From Adineta vaga (Eukaryota; Rotifera), in NCBI GenBank assembly GCA_021613535.1, contig CP075497.1, positions 13,082,001 to 13,146,000 of the forward strand: a DNA stretch of 64,000 bases, given 5' to 3'. Positions within the stretch are counted from its first letter, which is position 1. Each line of letters starts with the position of its first letter. The notes below the pieces were generated by a model. It did no database searches. It was given only the letters and a program-made list of their open reading frames with translations, and was not told the DNA's origin. A program made the translations under genes and the position numbers. Positions 1 through 11,824 of this stretch are shown piece after piece.

Positions 1-39
1 TTTTTTTTAAATCAACTATCGTCTAACTATATTTCTATC

Positions 40-1290
40 TAAATATATCATGACTGCATACTCATATATAAAGAAAAGTATAGATCCCTATATCACTGTA
101 TAGTGTCAAACGATATTATAAAAATATAAATTTGTACGACAGAAGTAATTTTATTAATGATTTTCTTTTCTCATACGATGCTATAAAACAATACTCGTTC
201 GAACAAAACGAGTAAATTATCACATAACTATATCACTTGGGTGACCACAAAAAAAAGATATGTGAATTAAAATAATAAACTTCTGTATGATTACATTCTC
301 TTCAATAATACTATAAAGAACATTCATTTATCTTAAATAAGTAAAACCTCATGCGATTATATTCTGCTCGTAAATAGCATAAAAGTAGTTCATTCGCATC
401 AAATGAATAAACTTTCATAACATTATACTCTATTCGAGAATGGCATAAAAATAATTCATTGTGACGGATTCCATAAATTGCCACATGAATATATTCTTCT
501 TGCAGATACTATAAGACAATTCACTTAAATAAGCTAAACAAAGTTTTATATACTTATATTCTCTTCAACACCAGTATAGAAGAAATATTTACTTAAAAAA
601 AATAAATCAAAATTCATTTTACCATGTTCTTTTCATCAATAATAAAAATACTTTGTTTACATGAAATAAATACACTTCCACATCATTATGTTCTTTCCAA
701 ACGTACCATATAATAATCCACATCAGTATGAACAAAATAAAATCCTGAATTATTATATTATCTCTGACGGTGCTGCAAAGAAAACCCGTTTCAATAATGA
801 ATAACATTACAAACGAATGTATTGTCCTCGAAGACGCTATTAAAACATTTATTTAAAGTAAATACAAAACTTCCATATTATCAAATTCTCTCCAACCACA
901 ACCTACAAAAATATCCATTTAAATGGAATAAATACAACTTCGTATTATCATCTTCTATCGATGAATACCATCAAATAATGCTTATCAATAACAAGTAAAT
1001 GAAAGGAAATATCATCGCATCGTATCCAACGATACTACGGGAAACAAAACCGTTTGAGTGCAGAAAATAAAGTTTGGTACAATAAAATCAACTTTTCCAA
1101 TAGCGTACAACTATTAATTTTAATCCAATAACTAATATTTTCTCCAACTATACTCTCTCCAACGACTCTAGAAAAGAAGCATTATTCGAACTCAATAAAG
1201 AAACCTAAGACAAAACTTCAATACTATCAACCTTCTGCATCATACTACTGAAATACTTATTCCAAATCATTATATGTAAACATATCATTC
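40..1290. repeat. Degenerate tandem minisatellite, period about 65-70 bp
   Basis: An AT-rich stretch repeats a diverged unit about every 65-70 bases. A typical unit has an 'acttc..at.att' start, then a 'ttctctTcaa' core, then 'actataaaa' and 'attcattTaaat' followed by 'aataaa'. Clear unit starts lie near 281, 347, 410, 480, 541, 609, 673, 741, 806, 868, 936 and 1212. Copies differ by substitutions and small indels, so this is an old array. It has no convincing coding potential; the short minus-strand frames across it are chance. Confidence 0.6.
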
Positions 1291-1775
1291 GAACTATACC
1301 AATTTCAAGGTAGATTACTCCCATAACGTATGAAACAACATCTATACAACAAATGCAAGTTATCGATTTCGTCAGCACATTTGATCTTACACTCAAATAA
1401 CCGATTCATATTCCACGCACTGTTTAACAAATACGGAAAAAGTGAGGGATCTATGTATCCACTGATGCATGTTTCGCCCTACCCCACACTGAGCGATATG
1501 AATAGTTGAATTCAAGTTTCAAGTATTACACATGTGCATATGGAGAGAAAAAATATGTGTTTGAATATAAGAAGCATTCTTTTTCAAACTATATCTGAAA
1601 AACCCAATCCGTAGTCAAATCGTTAAAATTTTTGTGAAACCAATCGATTTTCTGTATGAATTGCTTTTAGCCATTTCGGTTTATCTCCAGCTGTCATTTT
1701 GATTCATCTAACAGGATTTTTCTATGAATCAGTTTAATTGAAGAAACAAAAACAAATAATATTATGTGCGGAATA

Positions 1776-1819
1776 GGGTGTGGGTGAAGATGTCCTATAT
1801 TGACTCACACTCACCCTTG
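1776..1819. repeat. Telomere-like inverted repeat (G arm / loop / C arm)
   Basis: The G-rich arm 'agggtgtgggtga' is followed by a loop of about 18 bases and an imperfect C-rich complement, 'tcacactcaccct'. This is the first of about 17 such blocks in the window. The rest of 1291-2423 holds no gene I can support. Confidence 0.6.
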
Positions 1820-2423
1820 ATGTGCCGTTCTGTGACGGAATGTCATGGCCACTGTCAATAGATCAATATGAGTTAGACTCTGGATGCAGTCCTACATGTT
1901 TCATGTTGAAAAGTAGATATTTTTCTGTAAAGCCTTCAGTAATATCCCCAAAAATGTCCGTTCGAATGTTACAAATATATTACATTAATATATTCGTTTG
2001 CTTAATTTTGCTCATGTGTATATATAGACTTTCGGTTATGTCAGCAAGCGACAGCGTTCTTTCTAGTTTTCTATTGGCGGATTAGCGAATCCAACAAGAA
2101 AGAAGAAAAATCACACATGGTCAGAACTACATTTTATGTTTGGTACGTATTAACTTTAGACACAAACGTCTTGTTTTTACTAGAAAATTTAATTGATATT
2201 TAATACATTTTCGAGAAACAAATTAATAATCTATCGTGGATGTGGGTATGTTTCATTGACCATTAGATCCAAACCCATCCTCACTGGTCTAGTTATCGGA
2301 TAGTTTTGAAGTTTCGAGTGAGTCGTACATAGAATCTATTTATTGTTCTCATCTAAAGATATTCTCAACAAAATATGTTATTCTTCAGTGGTGTCACTTT
2401 TTTGTCTGTGTTTTAGATTGAAA

Positions 2424-3518
2424 ATGTCAGAGACACTGCACAGTGGAATTGAGTTCTTCTCCGTTGAACTATGGCGAGAAGTTTTTGATTATTTCAATTC
2501 AAATGATTTATGGTACTCATTTCGTGATTTGAATAAAAGAATTAATGAAATCATTGATCAGACAATGTTACATTTAGATTTTGCAAAGCATGAGAATTAT
2601 GATTATTATATGAAAAATATTTTACCATCAATAAATGGGGCTAATATTCGATCATTAAAATTACAAAACTTCAATGAAATAAAACATTTTTTCTCTATCT
2701 ATTCCCTTAATTCATTGATTCAACTTCGTTTACTATCATTAACTTTTATGAATTCTTTTAATGATAATTCATTTCAATTCTGGAATCAACTTTCATCTTT
2801 GAAATATTTACAATCATTGAAAATTATGTTTCGAGGCTATTCTGGGTGCGGTTATTGTATTGAAGAAAAGGAATATATTATTCGTTCGATATTTAATAAA
2901 GATTTTTGTCCCTTATTAAGATCTTTTAGTATCGAAGCTTGTAGTAGAAGAAGTTGGAAGTCCACAATTCCTTCGTTAATACCAACAACTAAAGCAACAC
3001 ATATGGAATATATGTCGATTGACTCGTTGGCTTTTATTGATTTAATTAAATTACTTCCTGCTCTACAAAATATTAAATCATTTCGCTCGGATCATGAATT
3101 AACTTATGATAATAAACAGCAGCAAAACATGACAATTCCAATGCCATTGCTGTGTAAGTGTATTCGACTGCATATACACTTATCAGAAGATATGACATTT
3201 GAACACATCGAATATTTATTAAAACATACACCAAATTTACAAGATTTATGTTTGCGGAGTTGGCATCATTTACTTAGTGCAAATAAATGGGAATCAATAC
3301 TATCAGTTCAATGTCCGAAATTGTTAAAACTTGAATTAATATGTACTGGACCCATTGGAGATGATTATTTTCATCAAGCATCAGATAATTTTCAACAAGA
3401 GTGTGCAATAATACCATTTTGGACTGAACGAAATGTTACAATTACAGATGATGAAGATCATTCGGCTCCTGATTATCGTTCTAATATTATAATTCGATTT
3501 AATATCGAAAAAAAGTGA
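2424..3518 (+). CDS. F-box/LRR-like protein
   Basis: A 364-residue single-exon reading frame. Residues about 8-50 (FFSVELWREVFDYFNSNDLW and following) fit an F-box, the helical SKP1-binding motif that links substrate receptors to SCF ubiquitin ligases. The remainder is a leucine-rich array of loosely repeated 'LxxLxxLxL' segments, as in the large F-box/LRR families of bdelloid rotifers. I chose the ATG at 2424 because 'gtgttttag' just upstream looks like a 3' splice site, so an intron in the 5' UTR is likely. The open frame further upstream has no ATG. The protein ends with an acidic and then basic tail. The substrate is unknown. Confidence is good for a real gene and moderate for the F-box call. 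Confidence 0.7.
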   Translation: MSETLHSGIEFFSVELWREVFDYFNSNDLWYSFRDLNKRINEIIDQTMLHLDFAKHENYDYYMKNILPSINGANIRSLKLQNFNEIKHFFSIYSLNSLIQLRLLSLTFMNSFNDNSFQFWNQLSSLKYLQSLKIMFRGYSGCGYCIEEKEYIIRSIFNKDFCPLLRSFSIEACSRRSWKSTIPSLIPTTKATHMEYMSIDSLAFIDLIKLLPALQNIKSFRSDHELTYDNKQQQNMTIPMPLLCKCIRLHIHLSEDMTFEHIEYLLKHTPNLQDLCLRSWHHLLSANKWESILSVQCPKLLKLELICTGPIGDDYFHQASDNFQQECAIIPFWTERNVTITDDEDHSAPDYRSNIIIRFNIEKK

Positions 3519-4183
3519 GTTTCATGCAGAAAGTATTGTGAAGACAGAATCGAAAAATCAGGAGTGTCGTTTATTTAGCCAAGGAGATATATCATGGTCA
3601 AGATATTTTTGTCTGTTTTCTCTCCTTCTCACGACACATAGTTACCACAGTCATGTGTTCACTCATATTATTCGTATTCTTTAATGACGGAACTCACATC
3701 TCGTCAATTTAATACAGATTATAGACAAAATAATTAGTTTAACGATCTACAGCATCTCATAGATTGTTTTCGAAAGGTGCGATGTGGTAAAAAGATGAGC
3801 CTCATAGTGCTATCAATTCGGAGCTGCGAAGACTTTTTTATATGATATAACCAGGTATACTTCGAACCATAAAAAAAATAGTGCCTCCAAACAACTTCAA
3901 ATATGTTCTTATTTTTCTTCTTATTTTAGTTAAAACAACTAAATGAATAGAACGAAACAGTCAAATGACGTCCACACAACGTATGGAACCCTATAAACGA
4001 ACATTATTTTCCCACTGCTATTACTCTAAACTATCTTACTTTTTGTTAAAAGTTCGTCTTTCGTTTCTTTTGTTGTACTTTATTATCAAGCAAGCTATCA
4101 AATATCAGAAAACAAATACAAAGCAAGAAGAGAAAAAGTCAAGGGCGAAACGACTGACTTTGTGACTTAAGTCACTTAAATGA
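3519..4183. other. Intergenic, no supported gene
   Basis: AT-rich sequence with only short frames of no recognisable composition. It ends just before a telomere-like block. I see no RNA gene here. Confidence 0.5.
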
Positions 4184-4289
4184 CTTGGGTGTGGGTGTGG
4201 GTGTGGGTGTGGGTGTGGTGGTGTGGGTGTGGGTGCAGAAGAGAGACATCCTCACCACACCCACACCCACACCCACACCCACCCTCAAG
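4184..4289. repeat. Telomere-like inverted repeat, longest clean copy
   Basis: Starts 'cttgggtgtgggtg', runs for about seven GGGTGT units, has a loop of about 20 bases near 4236-4252, then returns through C-rich units and ends 'caccctcaag'. The outer bases CTTG and CAAG are complementary, so the whole block is one foldback with near-perfect arms of about 40 bases. Confidence 0.75.
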
Positions 4290-4564
4290 ATGTTGAAGTG
4301 TCGAACGAAACTCTTTATCCATATGATACAGATTCGTATTTAAAATAGAAATAAGAAAAAACTTACTTTGCTAATTTCACATATAGATTTTGTTTAGCTT
4401 TGTGTTGATCAAATGTTATAACTGTTTATTTAGGTTATTTTTCTCAGCTATTTGGATGAGCGTGCGCAAACATCTCGTCACACCCTCAAAATAAATTTTA
4501 TCATTTCTGAAATTAACAAAAAACTTTGAGATTTTCATGCAGAGTTCATGTCAATCAATTCTTA

Positions 4565-6072
4565 TTAAATCGAAACGATTCGATTATTTCCATGATCTGC
4601 AACATACAGATTTCCTTGCAAATCAAATGATAAACCAGTAGGATAATTCAATTGATTTGAAGTCTTTCCTCGTCCATTTCCTCCAACAATAATTGAACCT
4701 TCTCCATCTCCTCCACACCATCCCATTATTCGGTGATTGATACAATCTGCCACATAGATCTGATTGCATTCATCAACAAATAATCCTTGCGGTTGATCCA
4801 ATTGATTGAGATTGTTTCCTTGATCATTTCCACCAGCAATTAATTTTCCTTCTTTGTTGTCATTATAAATCTTCTTTAAGTTCCATCTTCTTACTTCATT
4901 TTCCTCATCATCAGAAACATAAAGATATCCGTCTTGATCCATTGTTAAACTCCAACAACAAATATTTTGAATGAGAATCTCTTGTTTTTGATCGTGTGAC
5001 CATCGCACTACTCGTTTATTTGAATGATCAGCAATGATGATGGAATGATTTTCTTGATCAACAATCACACCTGTTGGATGATTAATTTGATCCATTCGAT
5101 TTCTCCAACCATTGCCATCTGCAATGATTTGTCGTTGTTTTTCTCCACATTTCCATTGAACAATACGATTATTTTCCCAATCCGAAATGAAAACTGTTTT
5201 ATTTTTATCAACAAAGATTCCATACGGATTATAGAATTGATTTAGTTGATTTCCACATCTATTTCCTCCTGCAAGTATCGTTCCATATTGTTGAAATTTG
5301 CTTTCTAAACGAAGAAAAGCACTTAATTTGAGAAAATTTCCTAAATTTTTGTTTTCTTGTTAAATTTGATAAATGTTCAGTTGATGATGGAATTGAAATT
5401 GCTATGAAAAGGTGAAACAAATGTAAGATAATGTGATGCTGTTTCTCCTAAATGAATAATTGTTAAATTTTCTCCAGTTTCCATTGTACTAACAATTTGA
5501 AAGTAAGTTCCTAGAAGAAGAATAATTTCATTTTCATCTTGAAAATATGAATGAGATCGAATTAATTTTCCATTTTGACATTCAATGTTAAATATTGTTT
5601 GTTGATTATTTATCCCAAGTAATTCTTTCGTAAATTCAATATTTCCTGTACATGAACTGATTCCCCACCAGAACAGATTTTCATTATCATATTCATCAAC
5701 TAAATTACTACGAGCAGCACGATAAATAATTCCTTTAAATGAAGGAAGTTTAAATAAAGCAGTACAAAATAATTTTAGAAAAAAGAAACCATAAAACTAA
5801 TTGATTTCGATTTTTGATCGAAGATTTTCATTTAACAGAGTAGATAAACTTTTATGTGGGCGAGGCCATTGCATTGTATATAAATTAATTGAAGTTGATT
5901 CATCTTGTGTTAAACCATCATTTGGTTTTTGACAATTTAATTTTGCAATTTCAACTATTGAATCATAGTTATGAATAAATGATTTGACTGGTTTAATTGC
6001 TTCTTCTAATGATACAAGTGGAATTAATATTCGATTTAGTTCTTGATCAGCATCAAGAAATCGTTCCGTCAT
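4565..6072 (-). pseudogene. Broken ADP-ribosyltransferase-NHL fusion
   Basis: Read on the minus strand, it begins MTERFLDADQELNRIL and contains an arginine-ADP-ribosyltransferase-like domain. Recognisable pieces are 'IIYRAARSN' (catalytic Arg strand), 'WWGISSCT' (Ser strand) and 'FQDENEIILLLGT' (the E-x-E loop). It is followed by at least four NHL repeats (about 4565-5290) of the type 'NQLNQ..P.GIFVD....IYVAD..NHRI..W', which would fold into a beta-propeller. The frame is broken near 5795-5770 (a stop and two frame changes within about 60 bases, in T-rich runs) and again near 5340-5390. Each break restores a sensible family sequence in another frame. The NHL part from about 5330 down to 4565 is one open frame. 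Either this is a decaying gene or the breaks are homopolymer errors; several lesions favour decay. Confidence 0.7.
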
Positions 6073-6639
6073 TTTGAGTATTTTTTCGATCGTTTTGGTA
6101 TGTAAATAAAATTGTTCGACAAAGATTTTCTTCTTTTTCTTTTGTTTGATTCAATAACAAAAGAAAGAAGAATTCTTTCGTTTTTTTATTTCCCGAGTAT
6201 TTTGATTACATCCTTATAACTCTTTCAATAAAAAACTCACATTTGAATTGTATTGTCTCATCATCTGCAATCTTTCAAAACTTCTCATACAAAATAAATG
6301 ATTACAGTCTCAAGTTACATGGTTCACTAAATTTATTTATAAAAAACATGATTTTATTATTCTCTAGTTTTTTCCCAGCTCGATTTCTAAACAATCGTAG
6401 ATTGACAGACACAAATATAAAAGAGAAGAATGAGTAATGTACCCGTTATATTTTTCTATTTCTTTCGTCTGTCAACTTCTTTCAGTTTTTCCCTGTTGGA
6501 GAATAACTTTGCATTGTAACTCATAAGAAGTGAGTCAGTGGGGATTTTTGTGCGAAAAAACACAGTTGCTTACAGATAAAATAAATTGTTCGCTTACTAT
6601 AAATGTTATCAGAATTTTTTCCAAAAACTAATAATCAAA

Positions 6640-7002
6640 ATGAAAGACAAAATACAAGATAGTGAAATATCTCTCACTCCTGCGATATCTGAGTCTGTGG
6701 ACAAGTCAATAATACACATGGTATCTCTTCAATGCATTAACGATAACAATCGTGTTATAGCGGCTAATCATAGTGGATTGGTGATAGAAAATTCAACTAA
6801 ATCAACTAAACAGAATGCTCAATGGTCAATTACTTATTATAATTATCTATGGATTTTGATTAATCATGCTAATTCAAGTAGTCTTATTTTCAATACAAGA
6901 AACAAGCATATTAGCGAACCATTGAAAGTGAATGATGGTCATCGTCGCTTGTTACTTCGAGTATCTTCCAAAACTTGTAAAGAAAACCAATTTGCGAGTT
7001 AA
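6640..7002 (+). pseudogene. Truncated hypothetical protein, perhaps ricin-type beta-trefoil
   Basis: A 120-residue frame starting MKDKIQDSEISLTP. The segment 'NDNNRVIAANHSGLVIEN', then 'NAQWSI' and 'YLWILINHANSSSLIFNT', has the rhythm of ricin-B/beta-trefoil lectins (a QxW-like signature, then a strand carrying an aliphatic residue). Only about one and a half trefoil lobes are present. The frame stops exactly where a foldback element begins (7004), and another short frame (MKKTAIVEYYMYLNEAQ, to 7539) resumes just after it, so the element probably interrupts the gene. The family assignment is tentative. Confidence 0.4.
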
Positions 7003-7003
7003 T

Positions 7004-7450
7004 GGGGAATTTGATTTTGCGGCAAATTCAAATAAATGTCAATATTATCTCCGCAAAATCGATAAAAATAAATCTTAAGATGAACATTAAATTCAAACTA
7101 AATACTGAATTATCTATTACATCAAGCAATTTCAGCAATGGACCATGTGTTAACGCCTAGACATTATAGAGGCGACGATTTCAACAGTGCAAGTGATATA
7201 ACGGTTTAAGTGATCTTAGCGGTCTAAGATGTATAGTTGTCTAAAAGATATAGCGGTCTTAGCGGTATATCCCTCTTAGACCGCTAAGACCGCTATATCT
7301 TTTAGACAACTACACATCTAAGACCGCTAAACCGCTATATGATCAATACTGTGGTATATAACTTAGCTAATATAATTTATGTAATTTTTTATTTTGTTAC
7401 AAATCAAGTATTTATTTCCAAAACTATTTTGCCGCAAAATCATATTCCCC
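7004..7450. mobile_element. MITE-like foldback DNA element
   Basis: The outer termini are inverted repeats: GGGGAATTTGATTTTGCGGC at the left end and its near-complement ending CATATTCCCC at the right (about 21 of 23 match). Inside, 7218-7325 forms a second, almost perfect palindrome: arms of about 49 bases with two mismatches around a loop of about 12 bases, built from 'tagcggtcttagcggt'. It has no coding capacity. The size (about 447 bp) and terminal inverted repeats fit a non-autonomous DNA transposon. No clear target duplication is visible; AGTTAAT and AGCTTAT on the two sides are only suggestive. Confidence 0.65.
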
Positions 7451-7748
7451 AGCTTATGAAAAAAACTGCAATAGTTGAATATTACATGTATCTAAATGAA
7501 GCGCAAAAGAAAGCCGTAACACAACTTTTTCAAGGATAGAAATATATTTCGTTTTCGTCGGTAGGGAGTCATGTTACATGCATGTCTATAAAAACATGCC
7601 ATCACGTACTCTCTTCCATCTGCTGCGGTTAACTTTTAAATACGAATTTTTAGATATGCTTCTCGAATAAGCAAATTAAGATTCGTCTCTCGGGTGAAGA
7701 CATTGCTAATATATGACTAGTGCATTTTTATCAAATCTTGTCTTTCAG

Positions 7749-9235
7749 ATGAATACAGACAATAAAAATTTTGAAATATTTTCTCTTATATGGCTCGATG
7801 AGCATGTGAACAGCGAAGACACTCTAGATACAACACAAAAATTACGTTCTATTATCAATCATTTGTTAAAATTTCAAGATGTAAAACAATGTCAGAAATA
7901 TATTGAACAAACATAAAAAAAGATCGATTAATAATTATTGTTAATAATCAATTAGGACAAGAACTATTGCCATCAATTCATAATCTTCGACAAGTTATGT
8001 CAATCTATATTTATTGTATGGATAACAAGAGCAATGAACAATGGACTTGTAAGTTTGCAAAAGTATAAAGTTATATGATAAAAGACGAATTTGATATGAT
8101 GATTTTTTTTTCTTAGGTGAAAAGTGTTATGGTTGATCTTACAGAACTTGTCTCTCGCATTGCAGAAGATTATAAAATTCAAAAAAAGGTAGAAGAACCA
8201 TTATCAATCAATATTTTCACAACAAATATTAGCGGAGATAAATCAACAACAGGAATAAATGGTCAATTTGTTTTTTTTCAAATTCTCATTGATTGTCTCT
8301 TACGATTAGAATCTACTGAAACAGATAAAATTGAACTTATCAATCTTTTTAAAACTGAATATGAAGATAATCTTAGTGAATTAAATAATCTTCGTGAATT
8401 TGAAGAAGAATATTCATCAAATAAAGCATTATGGTGGTATACAAAAGAGTCATTCTTTTACAAAACTCTGAATGCAGCATTACGTACTCAAAATATTCAT
8501 ATTATCTTTTTATTTCGTGAGTTCATCTCAGATATGTATCTTTCATTGCAGCATGATCAAGCGAATAATCCTTTACAAGTTTATCGAAGTCAGCTGATAT
8601 CGAGCAATGAATTAGATTATTTAAAAAACAATGTGGGTCAATTCATTTCAATAAATTCATTCTTTTCTACTAGTACAGATCGCGCAACAGCTCTCTTCTT
8701 TTTGGATGATACAGCTTCATTGATTGATTTGAAATTGGTGGGAGTCTTATTCGAGATCGATGCTGATCCCCGACTGGTTAAGACAAAACCATTTGCTGAT
8801 ATCAGTAAATATAGTCATTTTGATAATGAATCAGAAGTACTTTTTATGATCGGTACAATTTTTCGTCTTAATGATATTAATTGTAATGATGATCATGTTT
8901 GGATTATTAAAATGAGTTTATGTAGTGATGATGAACATGCTTTGAAACCAGTTCTCTTGCGCATGAGACAACAAATTGGAAAGGGAAGAACAAATCTTCG
9001 AATATTAGGAAGGATATTATTGGACATGGGGAGATTTGATTTATCTGAAAAATATATTAAACGTTTATTAGATGAACGTGCATTGAATGGACATTTAATT
9101 TGCAGCTTATATGAAGATCTTGGTAAAATTGCTTCACAAAAAGGTGATAATGATATGAGCATTGAATGGTATCAAAAAGCTCTTGAAGTCCCAAAACCAA
9201 ATATATCAACTGGTATGTACAATATAACAAAGTAA
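7749..9235 (+). pseudogene. Arginine ADP-ribosyltransferase with TPR-like tail (one frameshift)
   Basis: Exon 1 (7749-8062) begins MNTDNKNFEIFSLIWLD. Exon 2 starts at 8117; the intron 8063-8116 (gt...ttcttag) gives 'CKFAK|VKSVMVDL' in frame. The R-S-E catalytic set of mono-ADP-ribosyltransferases is visible: 'QVYRSQL', 'NSFFSTST' and 'NESEVLFMIG' (E-S-E). The C-terminus ('GRILLDMGRFDLSEKYIKRLL', 'WYQKALE') holds two TPR-like helix pairs. One base is missing in an A-run near 7913-7921, creating TAA; sense resumes immediately in another frame. The gene is therefore either an allele with one lesion or a homopolymer error. Such enzymes transfer ADP-ribose from NAD to arginine. A strong donor at 9213 (CTG|gtatgt) matches in phase the acceptor at 9816, so the NHL exon downstream may belong to this gene. 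Confidence 0.7.
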
Positions 9236-9816
9236 ACAAATAGTCAGATATCCTGCATCAGAATTCGAGTTAAAGTAAACCAATGATGGATCAAGTTAGA
9301 ACTCTAAGAGTTTTAACTAATGCATTATTCACAGAGAAACTTCAAATCCTTTGAAAAAACCCCAAAAATACTTGTACTAACGAAAAAATTAATTCTCTCC
9401 TCCATCTAGCAGAATTTTAATAGAATTATTAATAGATAAAGCACTAGTTAACAATTTTTCTAATGTTGGTACACCTGAAATTGAGGGTTAATGTGTAGAA
9501 TAGGTAGAACACATTGAGTTCTATCTATATCGATGATTAGTTTCGTTTAGACTTCTTTATCTGCGAACCACAAGGAATTTTCGTTAATATACAGGCTTTT
9601 CTATCGATTATATTTAAACCACGACTGAATCTGTTAGGCTTCCTTTTTTGACGAATTCAACCGAGAAAAACTGTAATTATAATCTAGATATCCTATGTAT
9701 AATACTTAATTCTTTTCTTTTAATTGAAGAACATTAAAACAAAGATATGATAAAATACATGAAATAAACAAATCAGTCTTACAAAAGAATCTTTTTTTAC
9801 TTTTCTTTCCATTTAG

Positions 9817-10709
9817 ATACAAAATGGCGACAAAGAGGAACTCTCATTGCGGAAGGCAAGATTAGAGGACTGACATACGGTATTATCTCTTGTCCTTTAG
9901 GCATATGTAGTGATAATGATGAAAATATTTACATTGCTGATTATTTGAATCATCGTTTTATTGAATGGAAATCTAATGCCATAAATGGTCCAATTATTTT
10001 TGATGCGACTACAACAGCTGAAATGTATTATCCCAAGGATGTGATTATAGATAAAGAAAAGAATTCTTGGATCACTTCTGATTGGTATAACAGACGAGTA
10101 ATGCGATGGTCTCGGGAAAATAATACAAAAGAAGGAGAAATTCTCATTAAAAATATTAATTGTTATGGATTAGCAATGGACAAGGATGGATCTCTGTATG
10201 TGTCTGATTACAATAAGAATGAAGTGAGGCGATGGAAAAGAGGAGAAAACGATAAAGAAGGAATATTAGTAGCAGGTGGTAATGGAAAAGGAAATAATCT
10301 GAATGAACTCAATTCGCCTACTTTTATTTTCGTTGATGAAGATTATTCATTGTATGTATCAGATCAGAGAAATCATCGTGTAATGAAATGGTTAAAAGAT
10401 ACAAAAGAAGGAATCGTTGTTGCTGGTGGAAATACTAATCTGAATGGGTTTTCACAACTCTCCTGTCCTGCAGGAGTGATTGTTGATCAATTGGGTCAAA
10501 TCTATGTGGCAGATTCTTCCAGTAATAAAGTGACACGTTGGTGTGAAGGAACTGAGCAAGGAACGATTATTATTGATGAAGGCGGATTTGAACCATCGTC
10601 TAAGCTCGATCATCCCAGTCGTCTGTTATTTGATCGAGAAGGAAATCTTTATGTAGTTAATGGCGGAAATAATCAAATACTAAAATTTGAAATAAACTCT
10701 TCAAAATAA
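9817..10709 (+). CDS. NHL-repeat beta-propeller exon
   Basis: An open frame from the acceptor 'ccatttag' at 9816 to the stop at 10709 encodes about 297 residues made of five to six NHL repeats: 'NIYIADYLNHRFIEW', 'SWITSDWYNRRVMRW', 'LYVSDYNKNEVRRW', 'LYVSDQRNHRVMKW', 'IYVADSSSNKVTRW' and 'LYVVNGGNNQILKF'. NHL repeats form a circular propeller used for binding protein, RNA or ligand. There is no ATG near the exon start in this frame, so an upstream exon must supply the start. The best candidate is the ADP-ribosyltransferase ending at 9212: joining gives GAT across the junction and keeps the frame across a 604-base intron. The opposite-strand gene at 4565-6072 has the same enzyme-plus-NHL architecture, which supports fusion. 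A separate NHL gene with an unseen first exon remains possible. Confidence 0.75.
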
Positions 10710-11082
10710 GTTCATTGATTGGAAGAAATTTTTCATTTTCTTATTAATTCATTTCAATATTTGTAAAAGACAAGAATAAAATGCGTTGTGACAGTATAAA
10801 CATTTCCCTTTCAACTTCAAGATGGATCCATTGGATTCTGGCGAACGAGTGTTAAATTCATATAGTTCTATTTATCTTTTCTTTAGATAAGAAAGACATG
10901 AACATTTCATTTATTCTAACCAAATATACATTTACTTCGAACAAAAGTACTTCACATTTAGATTTCTATATATCATTTATTGCTCAAGGAGAATTGAGAT
11001 AAGGATTTTATTATTCATATGCCACAATAGAAGAATATAATATATACCGATACAGAGATTTCTTCGAAAGATTATTTTCAAT

Positions 11083-11534
11083 ATGGACACTAGAAGACGT
11101 AGAAATATTGAATCGACAACTTGGTTTGATAATTTACCTATAGAAATTCTTCTTACAATATTTGATTATTTATCTTCGAATGATATTATTTACACATTCT
11201 TATTCTTCAATATGAGATTTAACAATTTGATAATACAAAATCAACGTTATTTACATCATTTACAATTACCTTACAGAAACTTGACTACATGGGAAAATAT
11301 TCTTTCAGTTATTGGTTATCGAATAAAATTCTTAGATGTCAATACATTTGATTTCTTATTTTTATTAAAATATTTTCCAAATTTGAAATCATTTACTTTT
11401 TCTTCGGCGAATTATTTCTTGGAAGATCATTTAAAATTATTCATCGAAAGTAAACATTTTCAACAACTACATTCATTCAAAGTAGAAAAATATCAAATTC
11501 TTCTCAACCATTTATATTCTTGTGCCTCATTAAA
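11083..11534 (+). pseudogene. F-box protein cut by a telomere-like block
   Basis: Starts MDTRRRRNIESTTWFDNLP; 'FDNLPIEILLTIFDYLSSND' is a textbook F-box core at residues about 15-35, followed by leucine-rich sequence to about residue 150. The sensible protein ends at 'CASLN', and the next bases are GGGTGTGGGTG, which the frame reads as Gly/Cys/Val/Trp until a stop at 11577. Related F-box/LRR proteins in this window are 350-600 residues, so more than half is missing. No continuation appears after the block. Confidence 0.75.
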
Positions 11535-11652
11535 CGGGTGTGGGTGTGGATGTTGGTGGGTGTGGGTGTGGGTGTGAGTGTGGAGATACGTGATGAGAAT
11601 ATGTCACACCCACACTCACCGCCACCCACCCACACCCACACCCTCACCCTCA
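11535..11652. repeat. Telomere-like inverted repeat
   Basis: G-rich units (11536-11583) face C-rich units (11604-11652, ending 'caccctcaac') across a loop of about 20 bases. It truncates the F-box gene on its left. Confidence 0.7.
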
Positions 11653-11824
11653 ACTGTTCAGATTTGAAAAAAAAAGTTAAAAATAATTTTTTCTCAAATC
11701 AAAAATTCGTTCAAAATGACGAATTTCCACTTCTATATATACATGTGCGTCGCCATTATTCAATTACAAACCTCCATATTGGAGAGTTGCTATTGGTACG
11801 CGTGCGGTACGTGAGTCACCGACG

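Noticed and set aside
1822-2085. 87-residue plus-strand frame next to the first telomere-like block
   Set aside because: Composition is not protein-like, it has no homologue among the families here, and the start context is poor.
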